A stretch of 39,411 bases of DNA, taken from NCBI RefSeq assembly GCF_002483305.1, contig NZ_DLHQ01000045.1:74859-114269 (forward strand), given 5' to 3'. The notes beneath the pieces are model-generated. The model was given only the letters and a program-made list of their open reading frames with translations, did not search any database and was not told the origin of the DNA. Within the stretch, counting starts at the first letter, position 1. Every line of letters begins with the position of its first letter. This DNA is from Brevundimonas sp. UBA7664. GTDB taxonomy: Bacteria > Pseudomonadota > Alphaproteobacteria > Caulobacterales > Caulobacteraceae. Below are positions 1 to 7,400 of the stretch, piece by piece. The translations under genes and the position numbers were made by a program.

Positions 1-32
1 TGCTGGGCGCGCCACGGTTCTAGCGGATCTGG

Positions 33-1070
33 TCATGACGGTTTTACAGCCGGTTTTACAGGTGGCGTTCTGCTTTCGAGCTCATCGATCCGGCGAATCC
101 GGTCCAGCAGCAGCTCGTCCTTCTTGACGTAGACGTTGATCAGCCGCTCGACGTGGTCTTCCGACCAGGTGAAAATCTCGGCGATCTCGCGGATGGTCAG
201 GCCGGCCAGGAACATTTTGGTCGCGGCCGTCCCGCGCAGATCGTGAAAATGCTTGTCGACGCCGGCGGCGTTCTTGGCGCGGATGAAGGAGGCGTCGAAG
301 CCCGTCTTCCAGCTGATCCTGTCGGTGCTGGTCAAGATGGTGGTGGCGCGCTTCGGAATTTCCTTCAGCAGGGCGCGGAGCGAGGCATAGAGCGGAATGA
401 CCGCCGTTTTCCGCTCGCCGCTCTTGCCCGTGCGGATCTCGATGGAGTTGGCGTGGACGTGGGTCCAGGAGAGCCGCAGGACGTCACTCTTGCGCAGCCC
501 GGTCAGGGCGGCGAGGCGCACGGCCCACATGACCTCCTTGGACGCTTTCGCGGCGACGGCTGCCATGTCTTCGTCGGTCCAGATGATCTCCGATCGGTCG
601 CTGCTGTAGATTCGCGGAATGCCGGTGCAGGCGTTCGCCTGCAGGCGGCCCTCGGCCACGCCGAAGGAGAGCACCCGGGACAGCACCTGCAGGGCCATGT
701 CAGCCTGGCGGGGCGTGTGTTTGATCTCGTCACGCCATTTGCGGATGGCGACGCGGATTAGCGGCCGGTCGAACGCCCCGATGCTGAGGCCGCCGAACTT
801 GGTCTGGATCCGGTCAAGGAAGGGCGTCCAGTTTTTGCGGGTCTTGTCGGAGAGGCCCTTCCAGTCGTCGCTGGCCTTGTAGCTGGCGACCAGGCCGGAG
901 ATCTTCGTCTTGTCGCCGGTCTTACGGGCGGCGGCCAGATCGGCGAGCTCCTGGACAAACTCGGGCGTTCCCGGCTGGCTCATGAGCCGCGGCCCGCCGC
1001 GCCAGGCGTAGACGTATGTCCGGCCCTTCGCCGTGACGATATGGACGCCCTTAATGTCGAGCATCGCCAT
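33..1070 (-). CDS. int: Tyrosine-family phage integrase
   Basis: Site-specific recombinase of the lambda-integrase fold, expected to integrate and excise the prophage. The C-terminal catalytic domain shows the expected residues: Arg193 in TGLRKSD, the HDLR box (His276, Arg279), Trp302 in the third box position and the nucleophile Tyr314 in NVYVKK. The N-terminal half (about residues 60-150) matches a core-binding SAM-like domain. It starts at ATG 1070, with a second ATG at 1064, overlaps the preceding small gene, and is the last gene of the long leftward early operon. Its tail (PPVKPAVKPS) is encoded by the CGGTTTTACAG repeats that recur at the right end of the window, so the attachment region may overlap the 3' end of the gene. 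Confidence 0.95.
   Translation of the reverse strand: MAMLDIKGVHIVTAKGRTYVYAWRGGPRLMSQPGTPEFVQELADLAAARKTGDKTKISGLVASYKASDDWKGLSDKTRKNWTPFLDRIQTKFGGLSIGAFDRPLIRVAIRKWRDEIKHTPRQADMALQVLSRVLSFGVAEGRLQANACTGIPRIYSSDRSEIIWTDEDMAAVAAKASKEVMWAVRLAALTGLRKSDVLRLSWTHVHANSIEIRTGKSGERKTAVIPLYASLRALLKEIPKRATTILTSTDRISWKTGFDASFIRAKNAAGVDKHFHDLRGTAATKMFLAGLTIREIAEIFTWSEDHVERLINVYVKKDELLLDRIRRIDELESRTPPVKPAVKPS
39..51 (+). repeat. 13-bp direct repeat near left end (att or arm-site candidate)
   Basis: CGGTTTTACAGCC here is repeated exactly and in the same orientation at 39350-39362. A second partial copy, CGGTTTTACAG, follows at 51-61. It lies in the last codons of the integrase gene. It could be an attachment core or an integrase arm-type binding site; the sequence alone cannot decide. 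Confidence 0.4.
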
Positions 1071-1266
1071 CGCTTTCGAGGTGCCCGCGAATCTCCGCGT
1101 CCAGCGCGTCGGTATCAGCGTGGTCCGGAGTGACGCCCAAAGGCAAGATGCGGGTTCGGCCGAACTCGTCGATCAACACCTGATGCTGCCCGCCATCGAT
1201 GGCGCGATCGATGGCGCGCTGCGCCAGGGCCGTCAGGCGCCGGGCCGAGGGCTTCGGAGGAGTCAT
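1051..1266 (-). CDS. Small hypothetical protein, 71 aa
   Basis: Unrecognised. I chose ATG 1266 because it gives an ATGA overlap with the stop of the upstream gene, the pattern used throughout this operon; the open frame continues upstream but only as a shadow. The product begins MTPPKPSARR, has a short internal repeat (two RAID units, from a direct repeat near 1190-1215) and is acidic toward its C-terminus. The gene runs 20 bp past the integrase start, suggesting translational coupling to int. Confidence 0.6.
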   Translation of the reverse strand: MTPPKPSARRLTALAQRAIDRAIDGGQHQVLIDEFGRTRILPLGVTPDHADTDALDAEIRGHLESDGDARH

Positions 1267-1616
1267 AGCTCCATCCCCAGAACGTCGGCGGCCATGCGGA
1301 AGTCGGCCGGGCGCAGCTGGACGAAGGTTCGGCCGGCCGGCGTGGCGCTGGGCAGGCTGATCAGGACGGGATTCTGCCCGGGCGCTAGGATGGACGCCGC
1401 CTTGGCGAAGGGCCGCAGGGCCTTCATCAGCTGGTCGGCGAAGATGTCGGCCGCCTCGCGCTCGACGATCAGCTGGTGGATCTCGGCGCGGTGGCGCCAG
1501 AGCGCCCTCTGTAGAGCTTCGGCGTTGATCAGGCGGTCGCCGGCAGTCGCGAACGTACCCTCGACCAGACTGGCCGAGTAGCAAAGCTGCAGTTCCTGGG
1601 CGGCCGCGGGGCTCAT
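1263..1616 (-). CDS. Hypothetical early protein, 117 aa
   Basis: Function not recognised. Mostly helical by composition, with no transmembrane segment or cysteine motif. Its start shares one base with the stop of the upstream gene (TGATG at 1614-1618), and its stop overlaps the next gene by 4 nt. Position in the operon suggests a non-essential early or host-takeover function, which is only inference. Confidence 0.7.
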   Translation of the reverse strand: MSPAAAQELQLCYSASLVEGTFATAGDRLINAEALQRALWRHRAEIHQLIVEREAADIFADQLMKALRPFAKAASILAPGQNPVLISLPSATPAGRTFVQLRPADFRMAADVLGMEL

Positions 1617-2134
1617 CAGCCGGCGGCGGCCGGGCTGTTCAAGACCTCGAGCCTAGCTTCCAGGGCGTCGTAGTCGCGGCCTACCAGGGCGAAGAGCCGA
1701 CGAAGCGGGGGGCCTAGATCAGACTCGGCCTCGAGCGCGGCCTCGTATTCGCTGAGGATTGAACGGAGCGGCCCGACGACGGCGCTTCGGCCGAGCTGTT
1801 CTGCCATGACAATGTCGACCGACGGCACGGCGTCACGGGTGGCCCAGGCGCGCCGCTGAAACTGGTACTCGAGCTGTTTGGCCTGATCGTGTGTCAGGTC
1901 GGGGCCGTCGGGCCGCTTGCGGGTGGGCCACTTCTCCATGCGATCGGCCTGCTGCAGGGCCAGCTCGAGCGCGGCGATCGGCGTCTCGGCCGCGTGGGCA
2001 AGCGCCGCCCATGCGCGGACGGCTGCCGGCGCGCACATGTCGCCGGCGCGCAGCACGAAGATCGGCTCCTGCGGCGTGAGGGTGGCCAGCTTTACGCTGG
2101 CGTCATAGTCCGGCCGGCCGGTGGCGGCGATCAT
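1616..2134 (-). CDS. Hypothetical early protein, 172 aa
   Basis: Function not recognised. The frame is open from 2578, but the segment upstream of 2134 is Arg/Pro-rich shadow sequence, and ATG 2134 makes an ATGA overlap with the upstream gene, so I start it there. The product is soluble and helix-rich, with an acidic C-terminal third and heptad-like spacing around residues 120-165. No catalytic motif is visible. Confidence 0.7.
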   Translation of the reverse strand: MIAATGRPDYDASVKLATLTPQEPIFVLRAGDMCAPAAVRAWAALAHAAETPIAALELALQQADRMEKWPTRKRPDGPDLTHDQAKQLEYQFQRRAWATRDAVPSVDIVMAEQLGRSAVVGPLRSILSEYEAALEAESDLGPPLRRLFALVGRDYDALEARLEVLNSPAAAG

Positions 2135-2358
2135 GTTGCGGCTCCTCGGCGTTCCTCGTTCTGGCCGATGCGGGCCAGACGGATCAGTTCGGTGACATAG
2201 GCGCAGCCGGCCTCGACAGTCGGCGTCTGCGCCTCGTCGGCGGGGTTTTCCCGGGCCATGAAGATGAAGCCGGAACGGTCGGCCGTGGTCAGGAAAAGGC
2301 GTTTGTCGGTATGGATGGCCATAAGCCAATCCAGATCGAGGGGAACGGCGGCGGTCAT
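2131..2358 (-). CDS. Small hypothetical early protein, 75 aa
   Basis: Unrecognised soluble protein. It overlaps its downstream neighbour by 4 nt and the upstream gene by 1 nt, so it is translationally embedded in the early operon. The segment LDWLMAIHTDKRLFL followed by FIFMARENP looks like two or three beta strands. No metal-binding or membrane motif is visible. Confidence 0.7.
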   Translation of the reverse strand: MTAAVPLDLDWLMAIHTDKRLFLTTADRSGFIFMARENPADEAQTPTVEAGCAYVTELIRLARIGQNEERRGAAT

Positions 2359-2723
2359 CAGGCGGCTTCCTTCCGTTCGTTGAGCAGATCGGCCACCTGG
2401 TCGGCGCGATCGCGCGGCACCTCGAGCGCGCCGACGTAGACGTGGACATCCTCGGGCTGGCCCGGCGCTTCAGCGACGGTGACCACCAGGTTGGGGAATT
2501 CCCTGGCGCGGTAGGTGATGGCCACGACGGCGCCGGTGACCTTGCGGTCCACCTCAAGCAGGGAGGCGGCCACCACATGCTCCTGATTGATCGGCAGGGT
2601 CAGGGGCACGGGCTCGGGACAAGCTGAGCAGCGGTCGGCCGCGATCCAGGAGCAACCGCCTTCGCAGGCGCGCAGATCCCAGCAACCGCAGGCGCGGCAG
2701 GTGCGGCGGACCGCCGGCATCAC
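2358..2723 (-). CDS. Cysteine-rich putative zinc-binding protein, 121 aa
   Basis: The first 36 residues carry eight cysteines (CRACGCW, CEGGC, CSAC), spaced like one or two zinc knuckles. The rest (about residues 45-121) is a beta-rich domain with no Cys. This suggests a nucleic-acid- or protein-binding early protein, but no family is firmly recognised. Its start overlaps the stop of the HTH gene upstream by 4 nt. Confidence 0.7.
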   Translation of the reverse strand: MMPAVRRTCRACGCWDLRACEGGCSWIAADRCSACPEPVPLTLPINQEHVVAASLLEVDRKVTGAVVAITYRAREFPNLVVTVAEAPGQPEDVHVYVGALEVPRDRADQVADLLNERKEAA

Positions 2724-3127
2724 GCGGCGTCCTTCAGCGCGCCCTTCAGGGCGGTGGCGCTGGCGATCGCCCGGGCCACTGAAAGCATCGAGGCCTTCTG
2801 ATCGTCAGCCATGTCGCCGAACAGATCGATCAGCTCGGCGCCCTGGCGGGTGGCGATGACGGCCATGGCCGGGTCGGTTTCGGCCGACGGCTCGCCGACC
2901 GGGAGAAGGTCGGCCGGGGCGCAGCGCAGGAATCGGGCGGTCCGGACCAGCATCGAGGCCGAGACGCGGTTCGCGCCCTTCTCGTACTTCTGGATCTGCT
3001 GGAAGGTGACGCCGATCGCCGAACCCAGCTGGGTCTGGTTGAAGCCGAGGCGGAGCCGGCGAGCGGCGATCGCTTGTCCGACTGCGACGTCGATGGGGTC
3101 GGGGCCGTTGGGCTTGCCACGGGGCAT
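2720..3127 (-). CDS. XRE/SinR-like helix-turn-helix regulator
   Basis: A 135-aa DNA-binding protein. A Cro/C1-type HTH spans about residues 16-75, with the signature QTQLGSAIGVTFQQIQKYEK, in which Q-T-Q-L-G-x-x-I-G-V-T-F-Q-Q-I-Q is the classic helix-turn-helix. The C-terminal helices (about 90-135) probably dimerise. This sequence type is very common in alphaproteobacterial chromosomes as well as phages. It sits inside the early operon rather than at the divergent switch, so it is more likely a modulator of early or host transcription than the immunity repressor; that is inference. Confidence 0.88.
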   Translation of the reverse strand: MPRGKPNGPDPIDVAVGQAIAARRLRLGFNQTQLGSAIGVTFQQIQKYEKGANRVSASMLVRTARFLRCAPADLLPVGEPSAETDPAMAVIATRQGAELIDLFGDMADDQKASMLSVARAIASATALKGALKDAA

Positions 3128-3128
3128 G

Positions 3129-3233
3129 TCAGTGAACTCCGGTCAGAGGTTGGAAAATGGCCACGGCGAGGTGGGTCAGGCCGTAGAAGAGGCAGATGGC
3201 CAGGAAGGCCAGGGCGGGGCGGCGGTCTCTCAT
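3129..3233 (-). CDS. Tiny membrane protein, 34 aa
   Basis: One transmembrane segment (about residues 8-28, LAFLAICLFYGLTHLAVAIF) after a basic N-terminus (MRDRRP), so N-in topology is likely. It overlaps the upstream gene by ATGA and ends 1 bp before the HTH gene. The overlaps and membrane-like composition support it as a gene; function unknown. Confidence 0.55.
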   Translation of the reverse strand: MRDRRPALAFLAICLFYGLTHLAVAIFQPLTGVH

Positions 3234-3460
3234 TTGCGGGACGGCCAGAATTGCCAGGCGACCAGCACGCCCACGACGACACCCAGCGCGATCGGCTGGC
3301 CGAGCCACATGTCGAAGAGGCCCGCGGGGATGCCGATCGCGCCGATCTTCAGGTGAAACAGGATCACCTCGACGACATGGCTGCGCCTCCGTCGGCGGAT
3401 GGTGCTGACGAGGACGTGGGCTCCGCCGCGCTCGCGGCCGATGATGTTGTGCTGGGTCAC
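3230..3460 (-). CDS. Small membrane protein, 76 aa, GTG start
   Basis: The GTG at 3460 overlaps the TGA of the ATPase gene (GTGA), matching the coupling used along this operon. After a basic stretch (five Arg around residues 22-26) there are one or two hydrophobic segments (about 30-50 and 54-72). It may be a membrane partner of the upstream ATPase, but nothing beyond adjacency shows this. Confidence 0.6.
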   Translation of the reverse strand: MTQHNIIGRERGGAHVLVSTIRRRRRSHVVEVILFHLKIGAIGIPAGLFDMWLGQPIALGVVVGVLVAWQFWPSRK

Positions 3461-5160
3461 TGTGACGCTCCATTGAGAACCCACTCCTGGAGCGCGACGC
3501 GGCCGTTGGCCGGGTAGCGGACGATCTCCATGGACTTCAGTTCGGAAAGACGATTGCGGAGGTGGCTGCCGCCCTCTTCCCAGCGCAGCTCGGCTGCGAG
3601 GGCGCGGCGGGACATTTCGCCGCCCTGGTTGAGCAAGGCGTCGAACATCAGGCGTTGAGGCTGCGAGAAGGTGGCCCGCATGCGGGTGTGCAGGTCGCCG
3701 CCGCCGGCGATCTTCGGCGCGGCCGAGCGGCCCTCGACCGTGAGGGCGATCGTGCCTGACGTCGGATAGTCGATCAGGCCGAGGCCTCGGCATTCAGACA
3801 GCCGGTTACGCAGATGCGAGCCTTTCGACTTCCAGCCGATGATGGCCGCCAGCTGCGGGCGCGTGACGCTGCCGTGGCCCAGGTCAAGCCACCAGCCCAG
3901 CCCGGACAAGAGCTCCTGTTGTGGCCGCGTGAGAACCTCGGCAGAGGCGAGGGCAGTGCGCGCGACGTCCAGGCGCTCGGCCTTCGAGGGCGCTACAGCC
4001 GGCCGAGCAGCTGGTGCTGCAGGCGCGGCGAAATGTTGGACCGTCGGCCGTACCGGCGCAGGTTGTGACGGCTGGACCTGACGATCGCGGCCGATGGTGA
4101 TCGGGCCGAAATGCTTCTCGATCGCGGCCGCGACGTCGCCGGCGACGAACTGCGCCTTGCCGCGCGCCTCATGCTCCGCCTCGCGCCGCCCTCTCTCGTA
4201 GCCGCGGGCGTCGGCCGCCGCCTCGATTGCCGCGACGTCGGCCGCGAGCTGCGGCTTGGCCTTCGCCCCCGGGTGCTTGTCGACGACGGCGGCTGTCAGG
4301 GCGGCGCGCAATCCCGCGACGTCGACCTGGGCGAGGGACTTCTGCTCGATGCGGGCCTCACCCGCCTTGGGCGTCGAGCTGGTGTCCAGCGTCCTCATCA
4401 GCGGAAAGCGGGTGCGCTCGAGGATGGCGGGGTCCTGGGCGTAGACCCAGGCTTCGCCGACCTCGAGGCCGGCGAGGGTGCGGAAGACCTCGCGGGCCTG
4501 GTCGACGTCGCCGTTGCCGTCGACCCATGCCTTGACCGCGTCGCGGTCCTGCGGCGCGGGCAGCCGGTGGACGATCAGGGCGTTGGCCTGGGTGAGGACG
4601 TCCTTGGACAGGCGCGCCGGCCGCTGGCTGATCGTCAGCAGGCGGAAACCCTTGAATCGGCCGCGGCGGGCAATCCAGTCGATCTCGGCGTGGACCCGCT
4701 TGGAATCGTCGCCCATGGGGTTCTGCGGCGCGAAGACGTCGGCCTCCTCGAGGACGAGCGTCAGGGCCTGTTTGTTGACCCGGCGCAGCTCGGCCAGGAA
4801 GGCTCCCACGAAGCGGTTCTGATCGGCCTTCGACAGCTCCGACAGGTCGATGACCGCGGGGAGGTTCTCGGTGGCCAGCACGGCCGCCAAGGCGGCGGCG
4901 CCGCCGGCGTCGAGCGGCAGGTCGCCGAACTCGCCGCCGAAGATGGCGACGGGATAGCCCGGCTTCTTGCCGTCGGCCGAGGTGCGCAGGCCGGCCCACA
5001 CGCCCAGCGGATCGAGGATGACCACACGGTGCTTCAGCTCGAGCAGACGCTCGACGATGTTCTTGCCGGTGACGGTCTTGCCGCCGCCCTTCTTGCCGAG
5101 GATGGCGATGTCGCCCTCGAGCAGGGCATCGGGCAGCGGGAAGGCTGGGCGGCGGGTCAT
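3457..5160 (-). CDS. HerA/FtsK-like P-loop ATPase with two C-terminal winged-helix repeats
   Basis: A 567-aa ATPase (DUF87/HerA-like). Walker A is GKKGGGKT at residues 22-29; Walker B is LVLEEAD at about 135-141, followed by a QRPA segment at 179-182 typical of HerA/TrwB-type motors. After an Ala-rich coiled linker (about 300-420), two related winged-helix domains follow (about 445-500 and 515-565), each carrying the element GSHLRNRLSE. Start at ATG 5160 by ATGA overlap; the frame upstream is a shadow. HerA-type proteins are hexameric DNA translocases, often paired with the nuclease NurA or with defence effectors. No NurA-like neighbour is seen here, so a role in phage DNA processing or replication is a guess. 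Confidence 0.85.
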   Translation of the reverse strand: MTRRPAFPLPDALLEGDIAILGKKGGGKTVTGKNIVERLLELKHRVVILDPLGVWAGLRTSADGKKPGYPVAIFGGEFGDLPLDAGGAAALAAVLATENLPAVIDLSELSKADQNRFVGAFLAELRRVNKQALTLVLEEADVFAPQNPMGDDSKRVHAEIDWIARRGRFKGFRLLTISQRPARLSKDVLTQANALIVHRLPAPQDRDAVKAWVDGNGDVDQAREVFRTLAGLEVGEAWVYAQDPAILERTRFPLMRTLDTSSTPKAGEARIEQKSLAQVDVAGLRAALTAAVVDKHPGAKAKPQLAADVAAIEAAADARGYERGRREAEHEARGKAQFVAGDVAAAIEKHFGPITIGRDRQVQPSQPAPVRPTVQHFAAPAAPAARPAVAPSKAERLDVARTALASAEVLTRPQQELLSGLGWWLDLGHGSVTRPQLAAIIGWKSKGSHLRNRLSECRGLGLIDYPTSGTIALTVEGRSAAPKIAGGGDLHTRMRATFSQPQRLMFDALLNQGGEMSRRALAAELRWEEGGSHLRNRLSELKSMEIVRYPANGRVALQEWVLNGASQ

Positions 5161-5297
5161 CGGGCGGCGCTCCTGGGCGGGGCGGGCAGGGGCTGATCGA
5201 CGCCGGCGGCCCAGGCGACGATCAGGGCCGCGCCGGCCAGCCAGAAGACAACGGCGGCGATGACCCACGGGCTGGCGGTGACGGGTGGGCGGTTCAT
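5157..5297 (-). CDS. Small single-pass membrane protein, 46 aa
   Basis: Starts at ATG 5297 (ATGA overlap with the gene upstream) and overlaps the ATPase start by 4 nt. One clear transmembrane segment at about residues 10-31 (WVIAAVVFWLAGAALIVAWA). Placed directly before the ATPase, it could anchor or couple to it; function unknown. Confidence 0.6.
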   Translation of the reverse strand: MNRPPVTASPWVIAAVVFWLAGAALIVAWAAGVDQPLPAPPRSAAR

Positions 5298-5461
5298 GGC
5301 GCCGACGTCCCGAGACGGGCCCGCAGCCGGCGGATGGCCAGGTCGACGGTCCGCTCGTCGATCGGCGCGGCCGCGGGCGGCTGCAGATGCACCGGACCCG
5401 GGTCGCCACCCTGGCGGCCGTCGTGATGGCGCAGATCGAACATGGAGGCGGTCCGGCGCAT
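5294..5461 (-). CDS. Small hypothetical protein, 55 aa
   Basis: Read directly from the minus strand: ATG 5461 to TGA 5294. The start shares one base with the stop of the GapR-like gene (TGATG) and the stop overlaps the next start by 4 nt, which is the main reason to accept it. The product (MRRTASMFDL... ending LRARLGTSAP) is basic with a Pro/Ala-rich middle. No motif recognised. Confidence 0.55.
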   Translation of the reverse strand: MRRTASMFDLRHHDGRQGGDPGPVHLQPPAAAPIDERTVDLAIRRLRARLGTSAP

Positions 5462-5736
5462 CAGACTTCACCCAGCGCTGACAGGTAGAGATCGAGGATG
5501 GCGTCCTCTTCCTGACGCTTGGCCTTGTCCTGCTTCCGGATGCGGATGACCTTGCGCAGGATCTTCACGTCGTAGCCCTCGCCCTTGGCCTCGGCGAAGA
5601 CCTCCTTCTGGTCGGCCATGACGGCGACCTTGTCTTCTTCGAGCCGCTCGAGGCGCTCGACGATGGTCCGGAGGCGGCCCTGGGCGGCGGACGTCAGGAC
5701 GTCGGCCGAGGCGTCGAAGGATGCGTCGTTGGCCAT
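5461..5736 (-). CDS. gapR-like: GapR/DUF2312 family nucleoid-associated protein
   Basis: A 91-aa helical protein matching the DUF2312/GapR family over its whole length: a long helix with ERLERLEEDK, the conserved AEAKGEGYDVKILRKVIRIRK core, then RQEEDAILDLYLSALG. In Caulobacter, GapR binds overtwisted, AT-rich DNA ahead of replication and transcription and stimulates topoisomerases. The phage copy may substitute for or modulate host GapR during phage replication, but it could equally just be carried along. One-base overlaps on both sides. Confidence 0.9.
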   Translation of the reverse strand: MANDASFDASADVLTSAAQGRLRTIVERLERLEEDKVAVMADQKEVFAEAKGEGYDVKILRKVIRIRKQDKAKRQEEDAILDLYLSALGEV

Positions 5737-5921
5737 CAGAAGCCCCCTTCCTGGGAAGTCAGGCTGCGCGAGGCGAGGACGACGTAGCGCTCGTTGCGGG
5801 ACGTCTCGCCGGTGTAACCGCCGAGCAGCAGGAAGGGGACGCCGTCCTCGCCCTGGGCGAAGACGTCGCCGTCCGGCGTAGCCAGGCTCTCGAGGTGGGC
5901 GATCAGGTCGCGGATTTTCAT
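5736..5921 (-). CDS. Small hypothetical early protein, 61 aa
   Basis: ATG 5921 follows the upstream stop by 2 nt, and the stop overlaps the GapR-like start by one base. The N-terminus (MKIRDLIAHLE) is helical, followed by a beta-rich region with FLLLGGY and YVVLASR. This pattern recurs in small phage proteins that begin with a KIRDLI(A/E)xLE helix; no function is known to me. Upstream extension of the frame is a shadow. Confidence 0.65.
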   Translation of the reverse strand: MKIRDLIAHLESLATPDGDVFAQGEDGVPFLLLGGYTGETSRNERYVVLASRSLTSQEGGF

Positions 5922-5923
5922 GG

Positions 5924-6091
5924 TCAGGACGTCCTCAAGGCTTGGGCAAGGGGCAGGGTCCGCCAGTAGGCGAGGCCCTCGACGGTGAACTCGGCGCTGC
6001 AGAAGCAGCGGAGGGTGACGGGGTTGAGCAGGCGCGAGCCGCAGCGCGGGCAGTCGATCTTGCCGGCGGTCATCGGAGCGGGGCGGTCCAT
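5924..6091 (-). CDS. Zinc-ribbon-like small protein, 55 aa
   Basis: Read directly: ATG 6091 to TGA 5924, with a possible internal start at 6073. It contains CPRC and CFC 11 residues later (residues 24-31 region), a plausible zinc ribbon. The start shares one base with the upstream stop (TGATG). Function unknown. Confidence 0.6.
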   Translation of the reverse strand: MDRPAPMTAGKIDCPRCGSRLLNPVTLRCFCSAEFTVEGLAYWRTLPLAQALRTS

Positions 6092-6495
6092 CAGGCCAGC
6101 TCCATCCGGTCGCCGTCGACGACGGAGGCCTCGACGTCCATGACGGGCCGCCAGGCGTCGGCGGTGAGGGCGTCCTGCAGATGGCCCTGCGCCTGATCGA
6201 GGACGGCCCAGCGCTCGCGCTCGAGGGCTTCGTCGTCGAAGTCACCGGGCTTGACCGCGCGGGGCGTGGACAGGGCGTGGCAGGCGGCCGCGACATGGGC
6301 GGCCTGGACGGGATAGCCGGCAGTCTCGAAGCGCCGGCGCATGTCCTGCAGGGGCTCAAGGAAGGCCGCCGCGGCCTCGGTCGGGTCATCGCCCCGGGCG
6401 GCGACCTGGATGGCGGTCAGGGCGGCGCAGAGGGCGGCCTCGAATGGTGCGGGCAGCTTTCGCGCCGGCGGCCGCATGAGCTGTGCGGCGATCAT
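6091..6495 (-). CDS. Hypothetical early protein, 134 aa
   Basis: Unrecognised, predominantly alpha-helical and acidic in its C-terminal half. No membrane or metal-binding motif. It overlaps the upstream gene by 4 nt and the downstream zinc-ribbon gene by 1 nt, so it is expressed as part of the early operon. Confidence 0.7.
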   Translation of the reverse strand: MIAAQLMRPPARKLPAPFEAALCAALTAIQVAARGDDPTEAAAAFLEPLQDMRRRFETAGYPVQAAHVAAACHALSTPRAVKPGDFDDEALERERWAVLDQAQGHLQDALTADAWRPVMDVEASVVDGDRMELA

Positions 6496-6677
6496 CCCTT
6501 GGCCCTCCGACGCATCTGGCGGGCCTTGCGCATGGCGCGGGCCAGATCGGCGCGCTCGCGCTCGAGACGCTCGATGTAGAAGTCCACCGCCTCGCGCTTC
6601 GTCTTGAAGCCGCCGATCGGATCCCTGACGACGTCGAAGTCGTGGGTGCAGAGCTTGTCGAGGATGACCCAGCTCAT
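6492..6677 (-). CDS. Small basic helical protein, 61 aa
   Basis: The N-terminal part (MSWVILDKLCTHDFDVV) is followed by a long charged helix rich in Arg/Lys/Glu (residues 28-61, ending RRRAKG). It could bind nucleic acid, which is inference from charge only. ATGA overlap with the upstream gene. Confidence 0.65.
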   Translation of the reverse strand: MSWVILDKLCTHDFDVVRDPIGGFKTKREAVDFYIERLERERADLARAMRKARQMRRRAKG

Positions 6678-6976
6678 GACCGCTTCGCCTTGGCTTCCAG
6701 CACCGCGAGGGCGTGGGTCGGGGTGCGGCCGAGCATGGCGTCGAGGGCGAGATTGGTGTTGTGCGTGGTCTCGCCGAGCAGCTGGGCGGCGATGGTCATC
6801 GAGCCATGTTCCCGCATCAGCTCGCGCAGCATCGACAGCCGGCCGACCGTCCAGCCCGAGGCCGGCCGGGGCAGGCCGCAGACGCAGTGGTTCTGCAGTC
6901 CGCAGCTGCAGAAGCGGCGGATCAGGCCGCCCTGCAGGACGGCGTCACGGGAGGGAAGGGCGGCCGCGGCCTGCAT
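6674..6976 (-). CDS. Hypothetical protein with CxC-x5-CxC motif, 100 aa
   Basis: Starts at ATG 6976, sharing one base with the upstream stop; the frame's upstream extension is a shadow. Four cysteines at residues 23-33 (FCSCGLQNHCVCGL) suggest a metal site. The C-terminal half (about 45-95) is helical, with a possible HTH around MTIAAQLLGETTHNTNLALD. A small DNA-binding protein is plausible but unproven. Confidence 0.65.
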   Translation of the reverse strand: MQAAAALPSRDAVLQGGLIRRFCSCGLQNHCVCGLPRPASGWTVGRLSMLRELMREHGSMTIAAQLLGETTHNTNLALDAMLGRTPTHALAVLEAKAKRS

Positions 6977-7338
6977 CAGGCGACGGCCCGGGCCTGGCCG
7001 TCGACCTGATCCGGCGCGGCCAGCCAGCACAGGCTGTCCCAAGCGTCGAAGACCAGATCATCGATGCCGCGCTCGCTGTCGCCGCTCAGCTCGTGGCCCT
7101 GCCGGATGCGATCGCGCATGGAGTCGGCGGCGTCGAGCTGGCCGACGGCGCTGACCAGCAGCAACACAGCCCGCGGGTCAGCCTCGGCCGTCATAGGGTC
7201 GAGGAGCGCACGGGCCAGAGCGGCGTTGCGGCCGATCTCGAAGTGCAAGGCGGCGCCGTCGACGATCAGTTCGACCTGGTCGCGGATCCTCTCGATCGGA
7301 TCCTGCAGGTGTGGCGGCAGCGGCGAACAGATTGTCAT
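6976..7338 (-). CDS. First gene of the leftward early operon, 120 aa
   Basis: Unrecognised helical protein. I prefer ATG 7338 (MTICSPL...) because AGAGGGG lies 5-6 nt upstream as a Shine-Dalgarno; a TTG at 7353 would add five residues but overlap that ribosome site. It is the promoter-proximal gene behind the operator-bearing early-left promoter, a position often used for antitermination or host-takeover genes in lambdoid phages, but it shows no motif of such proteins. Confidence 0.7.
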   Translation of the reverse strand: MTICSPLPPHLQDPIERIRDQVELIVDGAALHFEIGRNAALARALLDPMTAEADPRAVLLLVSAVGQLDAADSMRDRIRQGHELSGDSERGIDDLVFDAWDSLCWLAAPDQVDGQARAVA

Positions 7339-7363
7339 GGCGACCCCTCTCAACGTGAGGGGG

Positions 7364-7392
7364 AGTTCTGCAAATCTAAACCTTCACGTCAA
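7364..7392 (-). promoter_or_regulatory. Early-left promoter with operator in the -35/-10 spacer
   Basis: On the minus strand a -35-like TTGACG (7392-7387) is followed after 5 nt by a 17-bp dyad, GTTTAG-N5-CAGAAC (7381-7365). With a 17-bp spacer the -10 would be at 7369-7364 and is weak. The rightward switch promoter at 8473-8501 has the same arrangement. A repressor bound here would block polymerase. Confidence 0.65.
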
Positions 7393-7400
7393 GCAGAAAA

